A DNA stretch of 64,000 nucleotides from Oscillospiraceae bacterium (GCA_015068025.1 SVLH01000005.1:19376-83375), one strand, 5' to 3'. Positions 9,428 to 20,026 are shown, counted from the first letter of the stretch. Notes: generated from the letters alone by a model not told the origin. Translations and numbers: made by a program.

Positions 9428-11851
9428 ATGAAGTACGATTTTACAGCCATTGAAAAGAAATGGCAGGACAAGTGGCTGGCCGAGAAGCCATACGCCGCCG
9501 TCACCGGTGCGGACAAGGAGAAGTTCTTCGGTCTCATCGAGTTCCCGTATCCCTCTGCCCAGGGTCTCCATGTGGGCCATGCCCGTCCCTTTACCGCCAT
9601 GGACGTCATCTGCCGCAAGAAGCGGATGCAGGGTTTCAACGTCTTGTTCCCTATGGGCTACGATGCCTTCGGTCTGCCCACGGAGAACTTTGCCATCAAG
9701 AACAAGATCCATCCCGCCAAAGTGACTCACGACAACGTGTCCAACTTCCGTAAGCAGCTGCAGGCGCTGGGCTATTCCTTCGACTGGGACCGCGAAGTGA
9801 ACACCACCGATCCCGACTACTATAAGTGGACCCAGTGGATCTTCCTGCAGATGTTCAAGAAGGGTCTGGCCTATAAGGCCTCCATGCCCGTGAACTGGTG
9901 TACCAGCTGCAAGATCGTTCTGGCCAACGAAGAAGTGGTGGACGGCGGCTGTGAGCGCTGCGGCGGCGAGGTCATCCGCAAGGAAAAGAGCCAGTGGATG
10001 CTGGCCATCACCAAGTACGCCGACCGCCTCATCGACGATCTGGACGAGGTGGACTATATCAACCGTGTCAAGATCCAGCAGAAGAACTGGATCGGCCGCA
10101 GCGAGGGTACCGAGGTGGACTTCACCGCCACCAACGGCGACAAGCTGACGGTCTACACTACCCGCTGCGACACCCTGTTCGGCGTGTCCTACATGGTCAT
10201 CTCTCCCGAGCATCCCTATCTGGAACAGTGGAAGGATATCATCACCAACTGGGACGAGGTACAGGCATACCGCGATGAGGCTGCCCGCAAGAGCGATTTC
10301 GAGCGCGGCGAGCTGAACAAGGACAAGACCGGCGTTCGTCTTGCCGGCATCGAGGCCGTCAACCCCGCCAGCGGCAAGCAGGTTCCTCTGTTCGTGTCCG
10401 ACTATGTCCTGATGGGCTACGGCACCGGCATCGTCATGGGCGTGCCCGGACACGACCAGCGCGACTGGGAGTTCGCCACCAAGTTCGGTCTGCCCATCAT
10501 CGAGGTGGTGGCCGGCGGCGACATCACCAAGGAAGCCTTCACCCTGAAGGACGATACCGGCATCATGGTCAACTCCGGCTTCCTCAACGGCCTGACCGTC
10601 AAGGATGCCATCCCCGCCATGAAGAAGTGGGTCACCGAGCAGGGTATCGGCCGTCCCAAGACCAACTACAAGCTGCGTGACTGGGTCTTCTCCCGTCAGC
10701 GTTACTGGGGCGAGCCCATTCCTCTGGTCAACTGCGAGAAGTGCGGCTGGGTGGCTCTGCCCGAAGAGCAGCTGCCTCTGCTGCTGCCCGAGGTGGACAG
10801 CTACGAGGTCACCGATACCGGCGAAAGCCCTCTGTCCAAGATGACCGACTGGGTCAACACCACCTGCCCCTGCTGCGGCGGCAAGGCACAGCGCGAGACC
10901 GATACCATGCCCCAGTGGGCCGGTTCCAGTTGGTACTTCCTGCGCTATATGGATGCCCACAACGACAACGAACTGGTCAGCAAGGAAGCCGAGCAGTACT
11001 GGGGCCCCGTGGACTGGTACAACGGCGGCATGGAGCATACCACGCTGCACCTGCTGTACAGCCGCTTCTGGCATAAGTTCCTGTACGACATCGGCGTGGT
11101 CTCCACCAAGGAGCCCTATGCCAAGCGTACCAGCCACGGCATGATCCTGGGCGAGGGCGGCATCAAGATGTCCAAGTCCCGCGGCAATGTGGTCAACCCC
11201 ACCGATGTCATCGCCGAGTACGGCGCTGACACCATGCGCCTGTATATCATGTTCGTGGGTGACTTTGAGCAGGCCGCCATCTGGTCTACCGAGGCCGTCA
11301 AGGGTTCCAAGCGCTTCCTGGACCGCGTGTGGAATCTGGCAGAGAGCGCTTCCGACCGTTATGAGGAGACCCCCGCCAACCAGCCCATCCTCCACAAGAC
11401 CATCAAGAAGGTCACGGACGATGTGGATACCCTGAAGATGAATACCGCCATTGCCGCTATGATGACCGCTGTCAACGAGCTGTCTGCCAATGGCGTGACT
11501 CGCGGCGACATGAAGATCCTGCTGCAGCTGCTCAGCCCCTTTGCTCCCCACATTGCCGAAGAACTGTGGGAAACTCTGGGCTTTGCCACCAAGGAAGGCT
11601 GCATGTGCTGCCAGAGCGCATGGCCTGTGTACGATGCCGCCAAGACCGTGGCTTCCACCGTGGACATGGCCGTTCAGGTCAACGGCAAGCTGAAGGGCGC
11701 CATCGCCATGCCTGCCGACAGCGAGGAGGCTGCCGTCGTGGAGGCCGCTCTGGCCGTGGATAAGGTCGCCAAGGCCGTGGAAGGCATGCAGATCGTCAAG
11801 ACCATTCTGGTGAAAAATCGTCTGGTCAACCTGATCGTCAAGCCTCAATAA
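9428..11851 (+). CDS. leuS: Leucyl-tRNA synthetase
   Basis: [22 protein letters not shown] (HIGH), [12 protein letters not shown] (KMSKS), LeuRS editing domain; 807 aa. Confidence 0.98.
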   Translation: MKYDFTAIEKKWQDKWLAEKPYAAVTGADKEKFFGLIEFPYPSAQGLHVGHARPFTAMDVICRKKRMQGFNVLFPMGYDAFGLPTENFAIKNKIHPAKVTHDNVSNFRKQLQALGYSFDWDREVNTTDPDYYKWTQWIFLQMFKKGLAYKASMPVNWCTSCKIVLANEEVVDGGCERCGGEVIRKEKSQWMLAITKYADRLIDDLDEVDYINRVKIQQKNWIGRSEGTEVDFTATNGDKLTVYTTRCDTLFGVSYMVISPEHPYLEQWKDIITNWDEVQAYRDEAARKSDFERGELNKDKTGVRLAGIEAVNPASGKQVPLFVSDYVLMGYGTGIVMGVPGHDQRDWEFATKFGLPIIEVVAGGDITKEAFTLKDDTGIMVNSGFLNGLTVKDAIPAMKKWVTEQGIGRPKTNYKLRDWVFSRQRYWGEPIPLVNCEKCGWVALPEEQLPLLLPEVDSYEVTDTGESPLSKMTDWVNTTCPCCGGKAQRETDTMPQWAGSSWYFLRYMDAHNDNELVSKEAEQYWGPVDWYNGGMEHTTLHLLYSRFWHKFLYDIGVVSTKEPYAKRTSHGMILGEGGIKMSKSRGNVVNPTDVIAEYGADTMRLYIMFVGDFEQAAIWSTEAVKGSKRFLDRVWNLAESASDRYEETPANQPILHKTIKKVTDDVDTLKMNTAIAAMMTAVNELSANGVTRGDMKILLQLLSPFAPHIAEELWETLGFATKEGCMCCQSAWPVYDAAKTVASTVDMAVQVNGKLKGAIAMPADSEEAAVVEAALAVDKVAKAVEGMQIVKTILVKNRLVNLIVKPQ

Positions 11852-11891
11852 AAGGAATTTGCAGAAAATACGGGATTTCGGAAAAATTTCC

Positions 11892-11920
11892 TTGACAAGG
11901 CTGACCAACGTCCGTATAAT
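11892..11920 (+). promoter_or_regulatory. Consensus sigma-70-type promoter of rpsU
   Basis: TTGACA (11892-11897), 17-bp spacer, TATAAT (11915-11920). Confidence 0.85.
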
Positions 11921-11998
11921 ATCGTTGTTAACGCCATATTTTATGGCCCTTAAAGTATCCTGGATTTAGCCGGATACCTCGGAGGGAGGGAAATATAA

Positions 11999-12181
11999 AT
12001 GTCTGAGATCCATGTGAAGGACGGCGAGTCCATCGACAGCGCACTGAAGCGTTTTAAGCGCAGCTGTGCCAAGGCCGGTGTCATTGCCGAGGTCCGCAAG
12101 AGAGAGCATTATGAGAGCCCCAGTGTCAAGCGTCGCAAGAAGTCTGAGGCCGCTCGCAAGAACAAGAAGCGTTTCTATTAA
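11999..12181 (+). CDS. rpsU: 30S ribosomal protein S21
   Basis: [72 protein letters not shown]. Confidence 0.98.
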   Translation: MSEIHVKDGESIDSALKRFKRSCAKAGVIAEVRKREHYESPSVKRRKKSEAARKNKKRFY

Positions 12182-12186
12182 TGCGT

Positions 12187-12224
12187 AAAAAATACCGTGT
12201 CCAAAGGGACACGGTATTTTTTTG
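12187..12224 (+). terminator. Rho-independent terminator after rpsU
   Basis: AAATACCGTGTCCAAAGGGACACGGTATTTTTTTGC. Confidence 0.85.
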
Positions 12225-12274
12225 CCCGTGAGAACCAAATCGCAGACAACGCGTTCTTTGCGGATGCGCTGTGT

Positions 12275-13039
12275 TCAGTCAAACAATGAGTCCGCAATGT
12301 CCGCCACATCCGCCCAGCGGACAAAGGCAGCGGTGATGCCGAGCTGCTGTCCAAGCCGCAGTTTTTCTTTCAGGGTGTCCGCATCGTCAAAGAGGACGAA
12401 CCGGGTATTTCCGTTACAGGTATATGTAAAGTAGCGGGCGCACAGTTCGGGAGAGAAAAACACTGCCGGCGTTTCCTGCGCCATCAAAGCCTGAAGCGCC
12501 TCACTGTTCAACGGTGTGCCGACGCCGGAGGGGCAGGGAAGCGGGAACTGCATCCGCACCCGGCTGATGTCCAGCGCCAGCCGATGGCTGCCCCATCTGG
12601 CGGCGGCCTCCTGTAAATGCTCCGTCAGGCTTCCACCGGAGAGGGCCGTGTCCAGAAGGATCGCGGCGTCCGGGATGGACGCGCCATAGGGTTCCGTTAG
12701 ATACAGCTTGCGCTGTTCCGACCGAAGGAGGCGTGCCAGCCTTGCGGCGAAGGTCAGCCGATCCTGCGTGGGGGGCTCGGTGAAGTCAAGCAAAACGCCG
12801 TCGTAGGTGCGGCGGCTGCACTCCCTGACGGCTGCGGCGCACAGTGCGTCCGGGTCGTCGATAAAGGGGGCGTTTTGGTCGCTGACACAGAGGACGCCTC
12901 CGGGCGGAACGGTCAGCAATGTGTTTTGCCGCAGCAGGGAAGACCCTGCGCCAATGTGATAGGCGGCGCAGGCAAGGGATGGATGGTGCTGCCGTGCAAA
13001 GGGAAGTTCGCCGAGGGCGGCGATCAGGTAGATCTGCAA
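12275..13039 (-). CDS. Hypothetical protein; possible degenerate GH18-like TIM-barrel
   Basis: 254-aa ORF. The YDGVLLDFTEPP segment resembles the GH18 catalytic strand (YDGVNLDFE) but with altered acidic residues; C-terminal GITAAFVRWADVADI. Confidence 0.65.
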   Translation of the reverse strand: MQIYLIAALGELPFARQHHPSLACAAYHIGAGSSLLRQNTLLTVPPGGVLCVSDQNAPFIDDPDALCAAAVRECSRRTYDGVLLDFTEPPTQDRLTFAARLARLLRSEQRKLYLTEPYGASIPDAAILLDTALSGGSLTEHLQEAAARWGSHRLALDISRVRMQFPLPCPSGVGTPLNSEALQALMAQETPAVFFSPELCARYFTYTCNGNTRFVLFDDADTLKEKLRLGQQLGITAAFVRWADVADIADSLFD

Positions 13040-13112
13040 TGGGACACCCCCTTGTAGAAGTGGGAAAAATCTGGTATACTTTTTTTAAAGTTATGCAGAT
13101 GAGGAGCCGCTT

Positions 13113-13625
13113 ATGCCGTTATCGCTGATACCCCACCGGCTGTTTGCCCATTACCGGGAAGTCACGCCGGAATATTTAAGAAAAAAAGGGATCGCCCTGC
13201 TTTTGAGTGATCTGGATTTCACGCTGGCCCCCAAGTCTGTGCGCCGTCCTGACGCGGAGCTGCGGGCATGGATCGCGGAACTGGAAACGTCGGGGATCGC
13301 TTTTATGATCGTGTCCAATAACCGGTCCGGTGTGCGGGTCACGGAGTTTTGCGCCGACCTGGGTGTGCCCTATCAGGGACACGCGGGGAAGCCCTCCACC
13401 CGGGGACTGGAGGCGGCCATGGAACGGGCGGGGGTGGATCGTTTGCGCACCGCCATGTTGGGCGATAAGCTGCTGACGGATATGCTGGCGGCCAACCGCG
13501 CCGGCGTTCTGGCGCTGATGGTGGAGCCGCTGGGCGGCGCTGTGACCGCCTGGCAGAAGGTGCTTCACGCGCTGCAAGCGCCCTTCAAGGCGGTCTGTCG
13601 CCGTCGAATGGTGAAAAATGGTTGA
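13113..13625 (+). CDS. yqeG: YqeG family HAD-IIIA phosphatase
   Basis: LLLSDLDFTLAPKSVRRPDAELRAWI, FMIVSNN, GKPSTRGLEAAM, MLGDKLLTDMLAANRAGV. Confidence 0.9.
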   Translation: MPLSLIPHRLFAHYREVTPEYLRKKGIALLLSDLDFTLAPKSVRRPDAELRAWIAELETSGIAFMIVSNNRSGVRVTEFCADLGVPYQGHAGKPSTRGLEAAMERAGVDRLRTAMLGDKLLTDMLAANRAGVLALMVEPLGGAVTAWQKVLHALQAPFKAVCRRRMVKNG

Positions 13626-13652
13626 AAAAACAGGAAAGTACCTGAAAAATAC

Positions 13653-13681
13653 TTGCAATAGCGGGCAACATACGGTAAAAT
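13653..13681 (+). promoter_or_regulatory. Putative promoter of efp
   Basis: TTGCAA (13653-13658), 17-bp spacer, TAAAAT (13676-13681). Confidence 0.6.
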
Positions 13682-13768
13682 AGCTTCGGTAATTTCACTA
13701 GATATAGAAAAATGAGAAAAGATCTGTTTACAGGTCATTTCTCGTAGATTTGTGAGGAGGAAAAAATT

Positions 13769-14338
13769 ATGCCTACCATTACTGCCGGCGATTTCCGGAA
13801 TGGCGTTACTTTCGAGATGGACGGCAAGGTCATGACCGTTGTCGAGTTCCAGCATGTCAAGCCCGGTAAGGGCGCTGCTTTCGTGCGCACCAAGTATAGA
13901 AACGTGATGACCGGTGCCATCCGTGAAGAGTCCTTCAACCCCACCGCCAAGTTCGAGCAGGCCACCGTGGAGCGCAAGGATGCCGAGTACAGCTACAACG
14001 ACGGCGATCTCTACTACTTCATGGACCCCGAGACCTTCGATATGGTTCCCCTGAATGCTGACGTTCTGGGCGATGCCTTCAAGTTCGTCAAGGAGAACAC
14101 CGTCTGCAAGCTGCTGAGCTACAAGGGCAGCGTCTTTGCTGTGGAAGCTCCCAACTTCATGGAGCTGGTTGTTACCGAGACCGAGCCCGGCGTGAAGGGC
14201 GATACCGCTACCAACGTCACCAAGGCTGCTACGCTGGAGACCGGCGCTGTGGTTAAGGTTCCCCTGTTCATCAGCGAGGGTGAGAAGATTCAGATCGATA
14301 CCCGTACCGGCGAGTATGTCGGCCGCGTGAAGGAATAA
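13769..14338 (+). CDS. efp: Elongation factor P
   Basis: [56 protein letters not shown]; 189 aa; GGAGG RBS. Confidence 0.98.
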   Translation: MPTITAGDFRNGVTFEMDGKVMTVVEFQHVKPGKGAAFVRTKYRNVMTGAIREESFNPTAKFEQATVERKDAEYSYNDGDLYYFMDPETFDMVPLNADVLGDAFKFVKENTVCKLLSYKGSVFAVEAPNFMELVVTETEPGVKGDTATNVTKAATLETGAVVKVPLFISEGEKIQIDTRTGEYVGRVKE

Positions 14339-14349
14339 TAAAGCTATAA

Positions 14350-14382
14350 AGAGGGGGGATGGCGCATCCCCCCTCTCACTAA
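14350..14382 (+). terminator. Hairpin terminator after efp
   Basis: GAGGGGGGATGGCGCATCCCCCCTC; only a weak downstream T tract. Confidence 0.55.
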
Positions 14383-14410
14383 ATTAACTTTTTTGGAAGG
14401 AGTAACTGCT

Positions 14411-14839
14411 ATGGAAATCATGGAAAAGGTCGCCTACCTGAAGGGCCTGGCTGAAGGCATGGAACTGGACACCGAGAAGAAGGAGGGCAAACTGCTCTCC
14501 GCCATCATCGATGTTCTGGAGGATATCGCTCTGGATCTGGAGGATCTGTGGGACAACGACGCGGAACTGGCCGAGGGTCTGGACGTGGTCAGCGACGATC
14601 TGGAAGATGTGGAGAGCGTGATCTTCGACGACGAGTTCGACGAGGATGAGGATGACTATTACGAGGACGAGCTGGATGAGGACGAGGATTGCTATGCAAC
14701 CACCTGCCCCACCTGTGAGGAGAGCATCTTCTTTGACGAGACCATTCTGGAAGACGGCGAAGTGATCTGCCCCAACTGCGGCGAGAAGCTGGAGTTCGAT
14801 CTGGACAGCCTGGAAGAAGAGGAAGCAGACGAGGAGTAA
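14411..14839 (+). CDS. Very acidic protein with C-terminal zinc ribbon (CD1247-like N-terminal domain)
   Basis: MEIMEKVAYLKGLAEGMELDTEKKEGKLLSAIIDVLEDIALDLEDL, a D/E-rich stretch, then CPTCEESIFF...CPNCGEKLEF. Start set at 14411 (AAGGAG RBS). Confidence 0.8.
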   Translation: MEIMEKVAYLKGLAEGMELDTEKKEGKLLSAIIDVLEDIALDLEDLWDNDAELAEGLDVVSDDLEDVESVIFDDEFDEDEDDYYEDELDEDEDCYATTCPTCEESIFFDETILEDGEVICPNCGEKLEFDLDSLEEEEADEE

Positions 14840-14865
14840 TCCCGTTTTCTGCCAAAGAACCGCAT

Positions 14866-14907
14866 CAAAACGCCCGGTGCCATCGGCACTGGGCGTTTGT
14901 TTTTTAC
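14866..14907. terminator. Convergent terminator between the acidic zinc-ribbon gene and the pantothenate kinase gene
   Basis: AAACGCCCGGTGCCATCGGCACTGGGCGTTTG followed by T run. Confidence 0.7.
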
Positions 14908-15743
14908 TTTTGATCTTCCAGACTGCACAGCGCCGCGCCGATGGCGGTGGCGAAGGTAGCATTTTCGGGAATGATATAATGGATACCGTAGAGACGTTCA
15001 AAGGTCTCAAAGTTGGATTTTACCTGTTCCATGGTGGTCATGGAGCCAATGAGAACGGCGGTTTTGGTGTTGCAGCAGCGGCAGGCAAGGACGGTCATCG
15101 TGCCGATGGCCTGCAGCACCAGATTGACCGCGCCGGCGGCAAGGTCTGCGGAGGAGGCATCCTCTGCCAGGTTGCCGAAGTTGGCGGCCGTCAAAGTGGG
15201 GTCGAGGGTAGCGGCGGGATTGCAGGTAATGTCCGCAATGGTCAGATCCACGTTGGCAAGGTCACCCTGTGCCGCCAGCTTTTTGATCTGACCGAAGCGT
15301 TCCATGCCCACCAGCTTGTGACACAGACCACCCAGCGTGCCGCCGCCGATGCCGCTGCCGCACAGATGCTGCACGGTGCCGCCTTTCTCCGCCCAAAGGA
15401 AGGCTGTGCCGGTGCCCATGGTGGCCACCACGGCGGAAGTCTGGCCGGAAAGGGCCAGCGCACCGGTGCCGCTGGCGGAGAATTCATCCACCTTGCGGGT
15501 GGGGAGACCGTAAATGTCGCCTTCCACATAGCTTGCGCCCACGCCGGTCAGAACGATCTGGCGGACATCCTGCAGCGAGAGGTGATTGCTGAGCAGGAAA
15601 TTGCCCAGCGCGCCGTACAGGCTGGTGATCTGATCTTCCGCCCGCACGCGCAGCATGGAAACGATGCTGCCGTCGGTGCGCAATCCTACGATTTTTGTGG
15701 TAGAGCCGCCGATGTCAATTCCAAGGATCACATCCATAGTCAA
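14904..15743 (-). CDS. coaW: Type II pantothenate kinase
   Basis: VILGIDIGGSTTKIVGL, LTGVGASYVEGDIYGLPTRKVDEFSASGTGAL, MGTGTAFLW, GSGIGGGTLGGL. Confidence 0.9.
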   Translation of the reverse strand: MTMDVILGIDIGGSTTKIVGLRTDGSIVSMLRVRAEDQITSLYGALGNFLLSNHLSLQDVRQIVLTGVGASYVEGDIYGLPTRKVDEFSASGTGALALSGQTSAVVATMGTGTAFLWAEKGGTVQHLCGSGIGGGTLGGLCHKLVGMERFGQIKKLAAQGDLANVDLTIADITCNPAATLDPTLTAANFGNLAEDASSADLAAGAVNLVLQAIGTMTVLACRCCNTKTAVLIGSMTTMEQVKSNFETFERLYGIHYIIPENATFATAIGAALCSLEDQK

Positions 15744-15923
15744 TGCCCTCTCATGAAGCGGACACGCCGCCGTAGTTTCCTATCCATCATAGAGGAGCGC
15801 CGTGGCAATGTCAAATGGATTTCCGGTATTTGGCGGAAAAACGGAAAAAAGATTGCTTTTTTGGTTGTTCCTGTTATAATCAAGGCAGGTGACAAGACAC
15901 TTATTTCGCGTTTGAGGTGCTTT

Positions 15924-17372
15924 ATGAACAGAGATAAAAAGCTGAATATGACGATGCTCTGCGATTTCTACGAGCTGACCATGGGCAACGGTTATTTTCA
16001 GGCCGGTTATCAGGATCGGATCACTTATTTCGATGTGTTCTTCCGCGATGTGCCGGATCGGGGCGGTTTCGCCGTGTGTGCCGGTCTGGATCAGATCATC
16101 GACTATATCCTTGACCTGCACTTTGATGAGGAAGATATTGATTTCCTTCGGAGCAAAGGACTGTTTTCGGAAGAATTTCTGGCCTATTTAAAGGATTTTC
16201 GCTTTACGGGCGATATCTGGGCGATTCCGGAAGGTACGCCCATTTTCCCGCGGGAACCGGTGCTCACGGTTCGTGCGCCCGCCATTCAGGCACAGCTGAT
16301 CGAAACCTTTTTGCTGTTGAGCATCAACCACCAGAGCCTGATCGCCACCAAGGCCAACCGCATCGTCCGTGCGGCGCAGGGTCGCACCGTGCTGGAATTC
16401 GGTTCCCGACGGGCACAGGGCATCAATGGTGCCATCTCCGGTGCCAGAGCCGCGTATATCGGCGGCTGCAAGGGCACGGCCTGCACCATTTCCGATGAGC
16501 TGTACGGCGTTCCCGCAGGTGGCACCATGGCACACTCCTGGGTTCAGATGTTCGATTCCCAGTATGAGGCATTCAGGACCTACTGCCAGGTTTATCCCAA
16601 CAATGCGACGCTTCTGGTGGACACCTACAACGTACTGGGCTCCGGAATTCCCGATGCGATCCGTGCCTTCAACGAGGTGCTGAAGCCTCTGGGCATCAAA
16701 AAGTGCGGCATCCGTCTGGACTCTGGCGACATCGCCTATCTCTCCAAGGAGGCCAGAAAAATGCTGGATGAGGCGGGGTGGACGGAGTGCCAGATCTCTG
16801 CCTCCAACTCTCTGGACGAGTATATCATCCGCGACCTGCTGCGTCAGGATGCCAAGCTGGATCTGTTTGGTGTGGGTGAGCGGCTGATCACCGCCAGCAG
16901 CCAGCCGGTCTTTGGCGGCGTCTATAAACTGGCAGCGGTGGAGGACGCGGACGGCAATATCATCCCCAAGATCAAGGTCAGCGAAAATGTGGATAAGATC
17001 ACCAACCCCCACTTCAAGAAGGTCTATCGCATTTACGACAAAAAGAGCGGCAAGGCCGAGGCGGATTACATGACCCTCTGGGACGAGGAAGTGGATGAAT
17101 CCAAGCCGCTGGAACTGTTTGATCCCCAGGCTACATGGAAACGAAAAACCTATACCAGCTATGTGGCAAAACCGCTGCAGGTGCCTGTGTTCCTGAAAGG
17201 CGAGCTGGTGTACAAGCGGCCTGCCCTGCAGGAGATCCAGCAGTACTGCCGTGAGCAGGTGGATTCTCTGTGGGATGAAGTGAAGCGCTTTGAAAATCCG
17301 CATACCTTCTATGTAGATCTCAGCCAGAAGCTGTGGGACATCAAGCAGCAGCTTCTGCGCGGAAAGAGCTGA
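15924..17372 (+). CDS. pncB: Nicotinate phosphoribosyltransferase
   Basis: MNRDKKLNMTMLCDFYELTMGNGYFQAGYQDRITYFDVFFRDVPDRGGFAV; EFGSRRAQG; GIRLDSGDIAYLSKEAR. Start reassigned from the ORF call at 14877 to 15924. Confidence 0.96.
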   Translation: MNRDKKLNMTMLCDFYELTMGNGYFQAGYQDRITYFDVFFRDVPDRGGFAVCAGLDQIIDYILDLHFDEEDIDFLRSKGLFSEEFLAYLKDFRFTGDIWAIPEGTPIFPREPVLTVRAPAIQAQLIETFLLLSINHQSLIATKANRIVRAAQGRTVLEFGSRRAQGINGAISGARAAYIGGCKGTACTISDELYGVPAGGTMAHSWVQMFDSQYEAFRTYCQVYPNNATLLVDTYNVLGSGIPDAIRAFNEVLKPLGIKKCGIRLDSGDIAYLSKEARKMLDEAGWTECQISASNSLDEYIIRDLLRQDAKLDLFGVGERLITASSQPVFGGVYKLAAVEDADGNIIPKIKVSENVDKITNPHFKKVYRIYDKKSGKAEADYMTLWDEEVDESKPLELFDPQATWKRKTYTSYVAKPLQVPVFLKGELVYKRPALQEIQQYCREQVDSLWDEVKRFENPHTFYVDLSQKLWDIKQQLLRGKS

Positions 17373-17373
17373 C

Positions 17374-17412
17374 AACTGCCGCGGTCCGTTTCCGGGCCGC
17401 GGTATTTTGTTA
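17374..17412 (+). terminator. Rho-independent terminator after pncB
   Basis: CTGCCGCGGTCCGTTTCCGGGCCGCGGTATTTTG. Confidence 0.65.
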
Positions 17413-17490
17413 CGGAATCGTTGTTGAAGCGTGGGGCGGGTTTGCGTATAATAGAGTCGAAAGAACAAAACCAAAAAGGGAGGGTGCGTT

Positions 17491-19053
17491 ATGCATAAAA
17501 GATTTCCTCGGGCTTCCGAGCGGACAGAGCGCCGGATCTCTGCCGTGACCAGCATATCCATGTGTGTGCTGACGGTACTGGCACAGATCGCCGCCACGCT
17601 GCTGCTGACCGCGCTGCTGCGGGAGAAGGTTGGCTTTGCATACGGCCTTCTGGTACTGGTGGGCGCGATTTTTGCAATTGGCGTTTATCAGCGGCCGGGC
17701 AGCCCGTCCTATAAGCTGGTATGGATGTGCCTGCTGCTGGCGCTCCCTGTGGCAGGTATGATTCTGTTCTGCCTGTGGGGCGGTACCCATCAGGCTAAGA
17801 ATCTGAGCCTGCGGAAGATCCCGCCCATTCAGCATCGGGAAAGCCAGAAAATGGGCAGTGAAAACAATCTTTCCCGTCTGCGTCGGCAGCTTCCGGCCTG
17901 GGGCAGGCTGGCAAGTTATCTCCAAAAGAGGGAGTTTTTGCTCTACCGGAACACCGAAGCCAAGTATTTTGGCGACGGCGCCGCCTTTTTCGAGGATCTG
18001 ATTCTCTCCCTGCGGAAAGCGGAACATTATATTTTCCTGGAATACTATATTCTTGCCGAGGGACAGATCTGGGATCGGATCTTCTCTGTGCTGAAAGAGC
18101 GCGCGGCCGCTGGTGTGGAGATCTGCATCATTTTCGATGATTTCGGAAACCTGACCCGCCTGTCGGATGCCACCTTGCAGAAAATGCAGGATGCCGGCAT
18201 TGAGGTGGCGGTGTTCAACCCGGTGCACCGCTATGTGAACCGCATTTATTTCAACTATCGCAACCACCGCAAAATCGCGGTCATCGACGGTGAAGCTGCC
18301 TATGCCGGCGGCATCAACATTGCCGACGAGTATGCCAACCTCATCGAGCGCTTTGGCCATTGGAAGGACAGTGCGGTGCGCCTTTGCGGTGAGGGCGCGT
18401 GGGCCTTTGCGGAGCAGTTCATGCAGATGTGGAAGATGATGGGCCGTACCCTTGCCAACGAGGACGACTATTACCGCCCCCGCTGCCAATGGGAGGAGAA
18501 GGAAGGCTTCTGCCAACCCTTTGCCGACGGCCCGCTGAACAATCCGGACAATCCCATCGAGGAGACCTATCTCCAACTGATCGCCTCCGCCCGACAGATG
18601 CTGTATATCACCACGCCCTATTACGCGGTGGAGGAGTCCATGCAGAAGGCGCTGTGCATCGCGGCGGATTCCGGCGTGGATGTGCGGCTGCTGGTGCCGG
18701 CGATCCCGGACAAGAAGATTGCCTACATGGTGGCGGAGACCTACTGGGGCGAGCTGCTCGCTCATGGTGTGAAGATCTACAAATACACCCCCGGGTTTCT
18801 CCATGCCAAGAGCGTTCTGGCGGATCGGGAGGTGGCGCTGGTGGGCAGCACCAACATGGACTATCGCACCTTCCAGCTGCATTACGAGTGCGGCGTTCTG
18901 ATGTATCACATGCCGGCGGTGGAGGAATTGCTGGAGGACATGGATGCCATCATGGAGAACAGCACCCTGTACACGCTGGAGGACTGGAATAAGCGATCTT
19001 CCCTGCGAAAGGCCTTTGCGTCCCTGGCTCGACTGGGTGCCATCTGGCTTTAA
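17491..19053 (+). CDS. cls: Cardiolipin synthase
   Basis: Two N-terminal TM segments, two HKD motifs (NHRKIAVIDGEAAYAGGINIADEY; HAKSVLADREVALVGSTNMDYRT). Confidence 0.95.
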   Translation: MHKRFPRASERTERRISAVTSISMCVLTVLAQIAATLLLTALLREKVGFAYGLLVLVGAIFAIGVYQRPGSPSYKLVWMCLLLALPVAGMILFCLWGGTHQAKNLSLRKIPPIQHRESQKMGSENNLSRLRRQLPAWGRLASYLQKREFLLYRNTEAKYFGDGAAFFEDLILSLRKAEHYIFLEYYILAEGQIWDRIFSVLKERAAAGVEICIIFDDFGNLTRLSDATLQKMQDAGIEVAVFNPVHRYVNRIYFNYRNHRKIAVIDGEAAYAGGINIADEYANLIERFGHWKDSAVRLCGEGAWAFAEQFMQMWKMMGRTLANEDDYYRPRCQWEEKEGFCQPFADGPLNNPDNPIEETYLQLIASARQMLYITTPYYAVEESMQKALCIAADSGVDVRLLVPAIPDKKIAYMVAETYWGELLAHGVKIYKYTPGFLHAKSVLADREVALVGSTNMDYRTFQLHYECGVLMYHMPAVEELLEDMDAIMENSTLYTLEDWNKRSSLRKAFASLARLGAIWL

Positions 19054-19074
19054 ATCAAATCTCTGGAGGTAGCT

Positions 19075-19941
19075 ATGCCCCGTGAATTGAGCCCCTGTGA
19101 GATTGCGGAGCGCAGTCTGATCAAAACCTATCGAAAGCAGCTGTGGAATCCCTTCATCGCCGCAGTGAAGCGGTACGAGCTGGTGCAGCCCGGCGACCGG
19201 ATCGCCGTGTGCATCTCTGGCGGAAAGGACTCTGTGGTGCTGGCCAAGCTGATGCAGGAATTGCAAAAGCATACGGAGCAGCCCTTTGAGCTGGTATTTC
19301 TGGTCATGGATCCCGGCTACAACCCCGCAAACCGCGCCCTGATCGAGGAAAACGCGCAGCGGCTGGGCATTCCCATCACGGTGTTTGAGAGCGATATTTT
19401 CGATGTGACCGTGCAGGTGGAGAAGAATCCCTGCTACCTCTGCGCCCGCATGCGGCGAGGCTGCTTATACGCCAAAGCGCAGGAGCTGGGCTGCAACAAG
19501 ATCGCGCTGGGACACCATTTCTCCGACGTGGTGGAGACCACGCTGCTGGGACTGTTTTACGGCGCCCAGATACAGGCCATGCCCCCCAAACTCCACAGCA
19601 AAAACTTCCCCGGCATGGAGCTGATCCGTCCGCTGTACTGCGTGCATGAGGATTCCATCATCGCGTGGAAGAACTATAACGGCCTGCGGTTTCTGCAGTG
19701 TGCCTGCCGCTTTACGGAGGCACGGGACGCCTCTGGCGACGGTGTAGGCGAGAGCAAGCGGCAGGAGATGAAGGTGCTGTTGTGGGAACTGAAAAAGACG
19801 AATCCCAACATCGAAAAGAGTATCTTCCGTGCCATCCACGGCGTCCAGTTGGACACGTTTCCCGGCTTCAAATATCGGGGTAAGACGCACTCCTTTTTGG
19901 ACTTCTACGAGGACGGTGCGTTTCTGGAAGAAAACGAGTGA
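19075..19941 (+). CDS. TtcA-family PP-loop tRNA thiolation-type ATPase
   Basis: VCISGGKDSVVLAKLM PP-loop; PCYLCARMRRGCLY; GHHFSDVVETTLLGLFYGAQIQAMPPKL. Confidence 0.9.
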   Translation: MPRELSPCEIAERSLIKTYRKQLWNPFIAAVKRYELVQPGDRIAVCISGGKDSVVLAKLMQELQKHTEQPFELVFLVMDPGYNPANRALIEENAQRLGIPITVFESDIFDVTVQVEKNPCYLCARMRRGCLYAKAQELGCNKIALGHHFSDVVETTLLGLFYGAQIQAMPPKLHSKNFPGMELIRPLYCVHEDSIIAWKNYNGLRFLQCACRFTEARDASGDGVGESKRQEMKVLLWELKKTNPNIEKSIFRAIHGVQLDTFPGFKYRGKTHSFLDFYEDGAFLEENE

Positions 19942-20026
19942 TCTCCTTTGCTATGCGGACTGTGTGCCCCGCAGAATTGCCGTTTGCAAGCAGGCAAAAA
20001 AAGAGCAGAAAATTTCAAAAAACCTC

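Noticed and set aside
9332-11908. 858-aa minus-strand ORF antisense to leuS
   Set aside because: Opposite-strand open frame caused by GC-rich codon bias; low-complexity G/H/V/L-rich translation, no RBS, fully overlaps a certain leuS.
14877-15923. N-terminal extension of the pncB ORF
   Set aside because: Overlaps the opposite-strand pantothenate kinase gene and its terminator; the recognisable PncB N-terminus begins at 15924.
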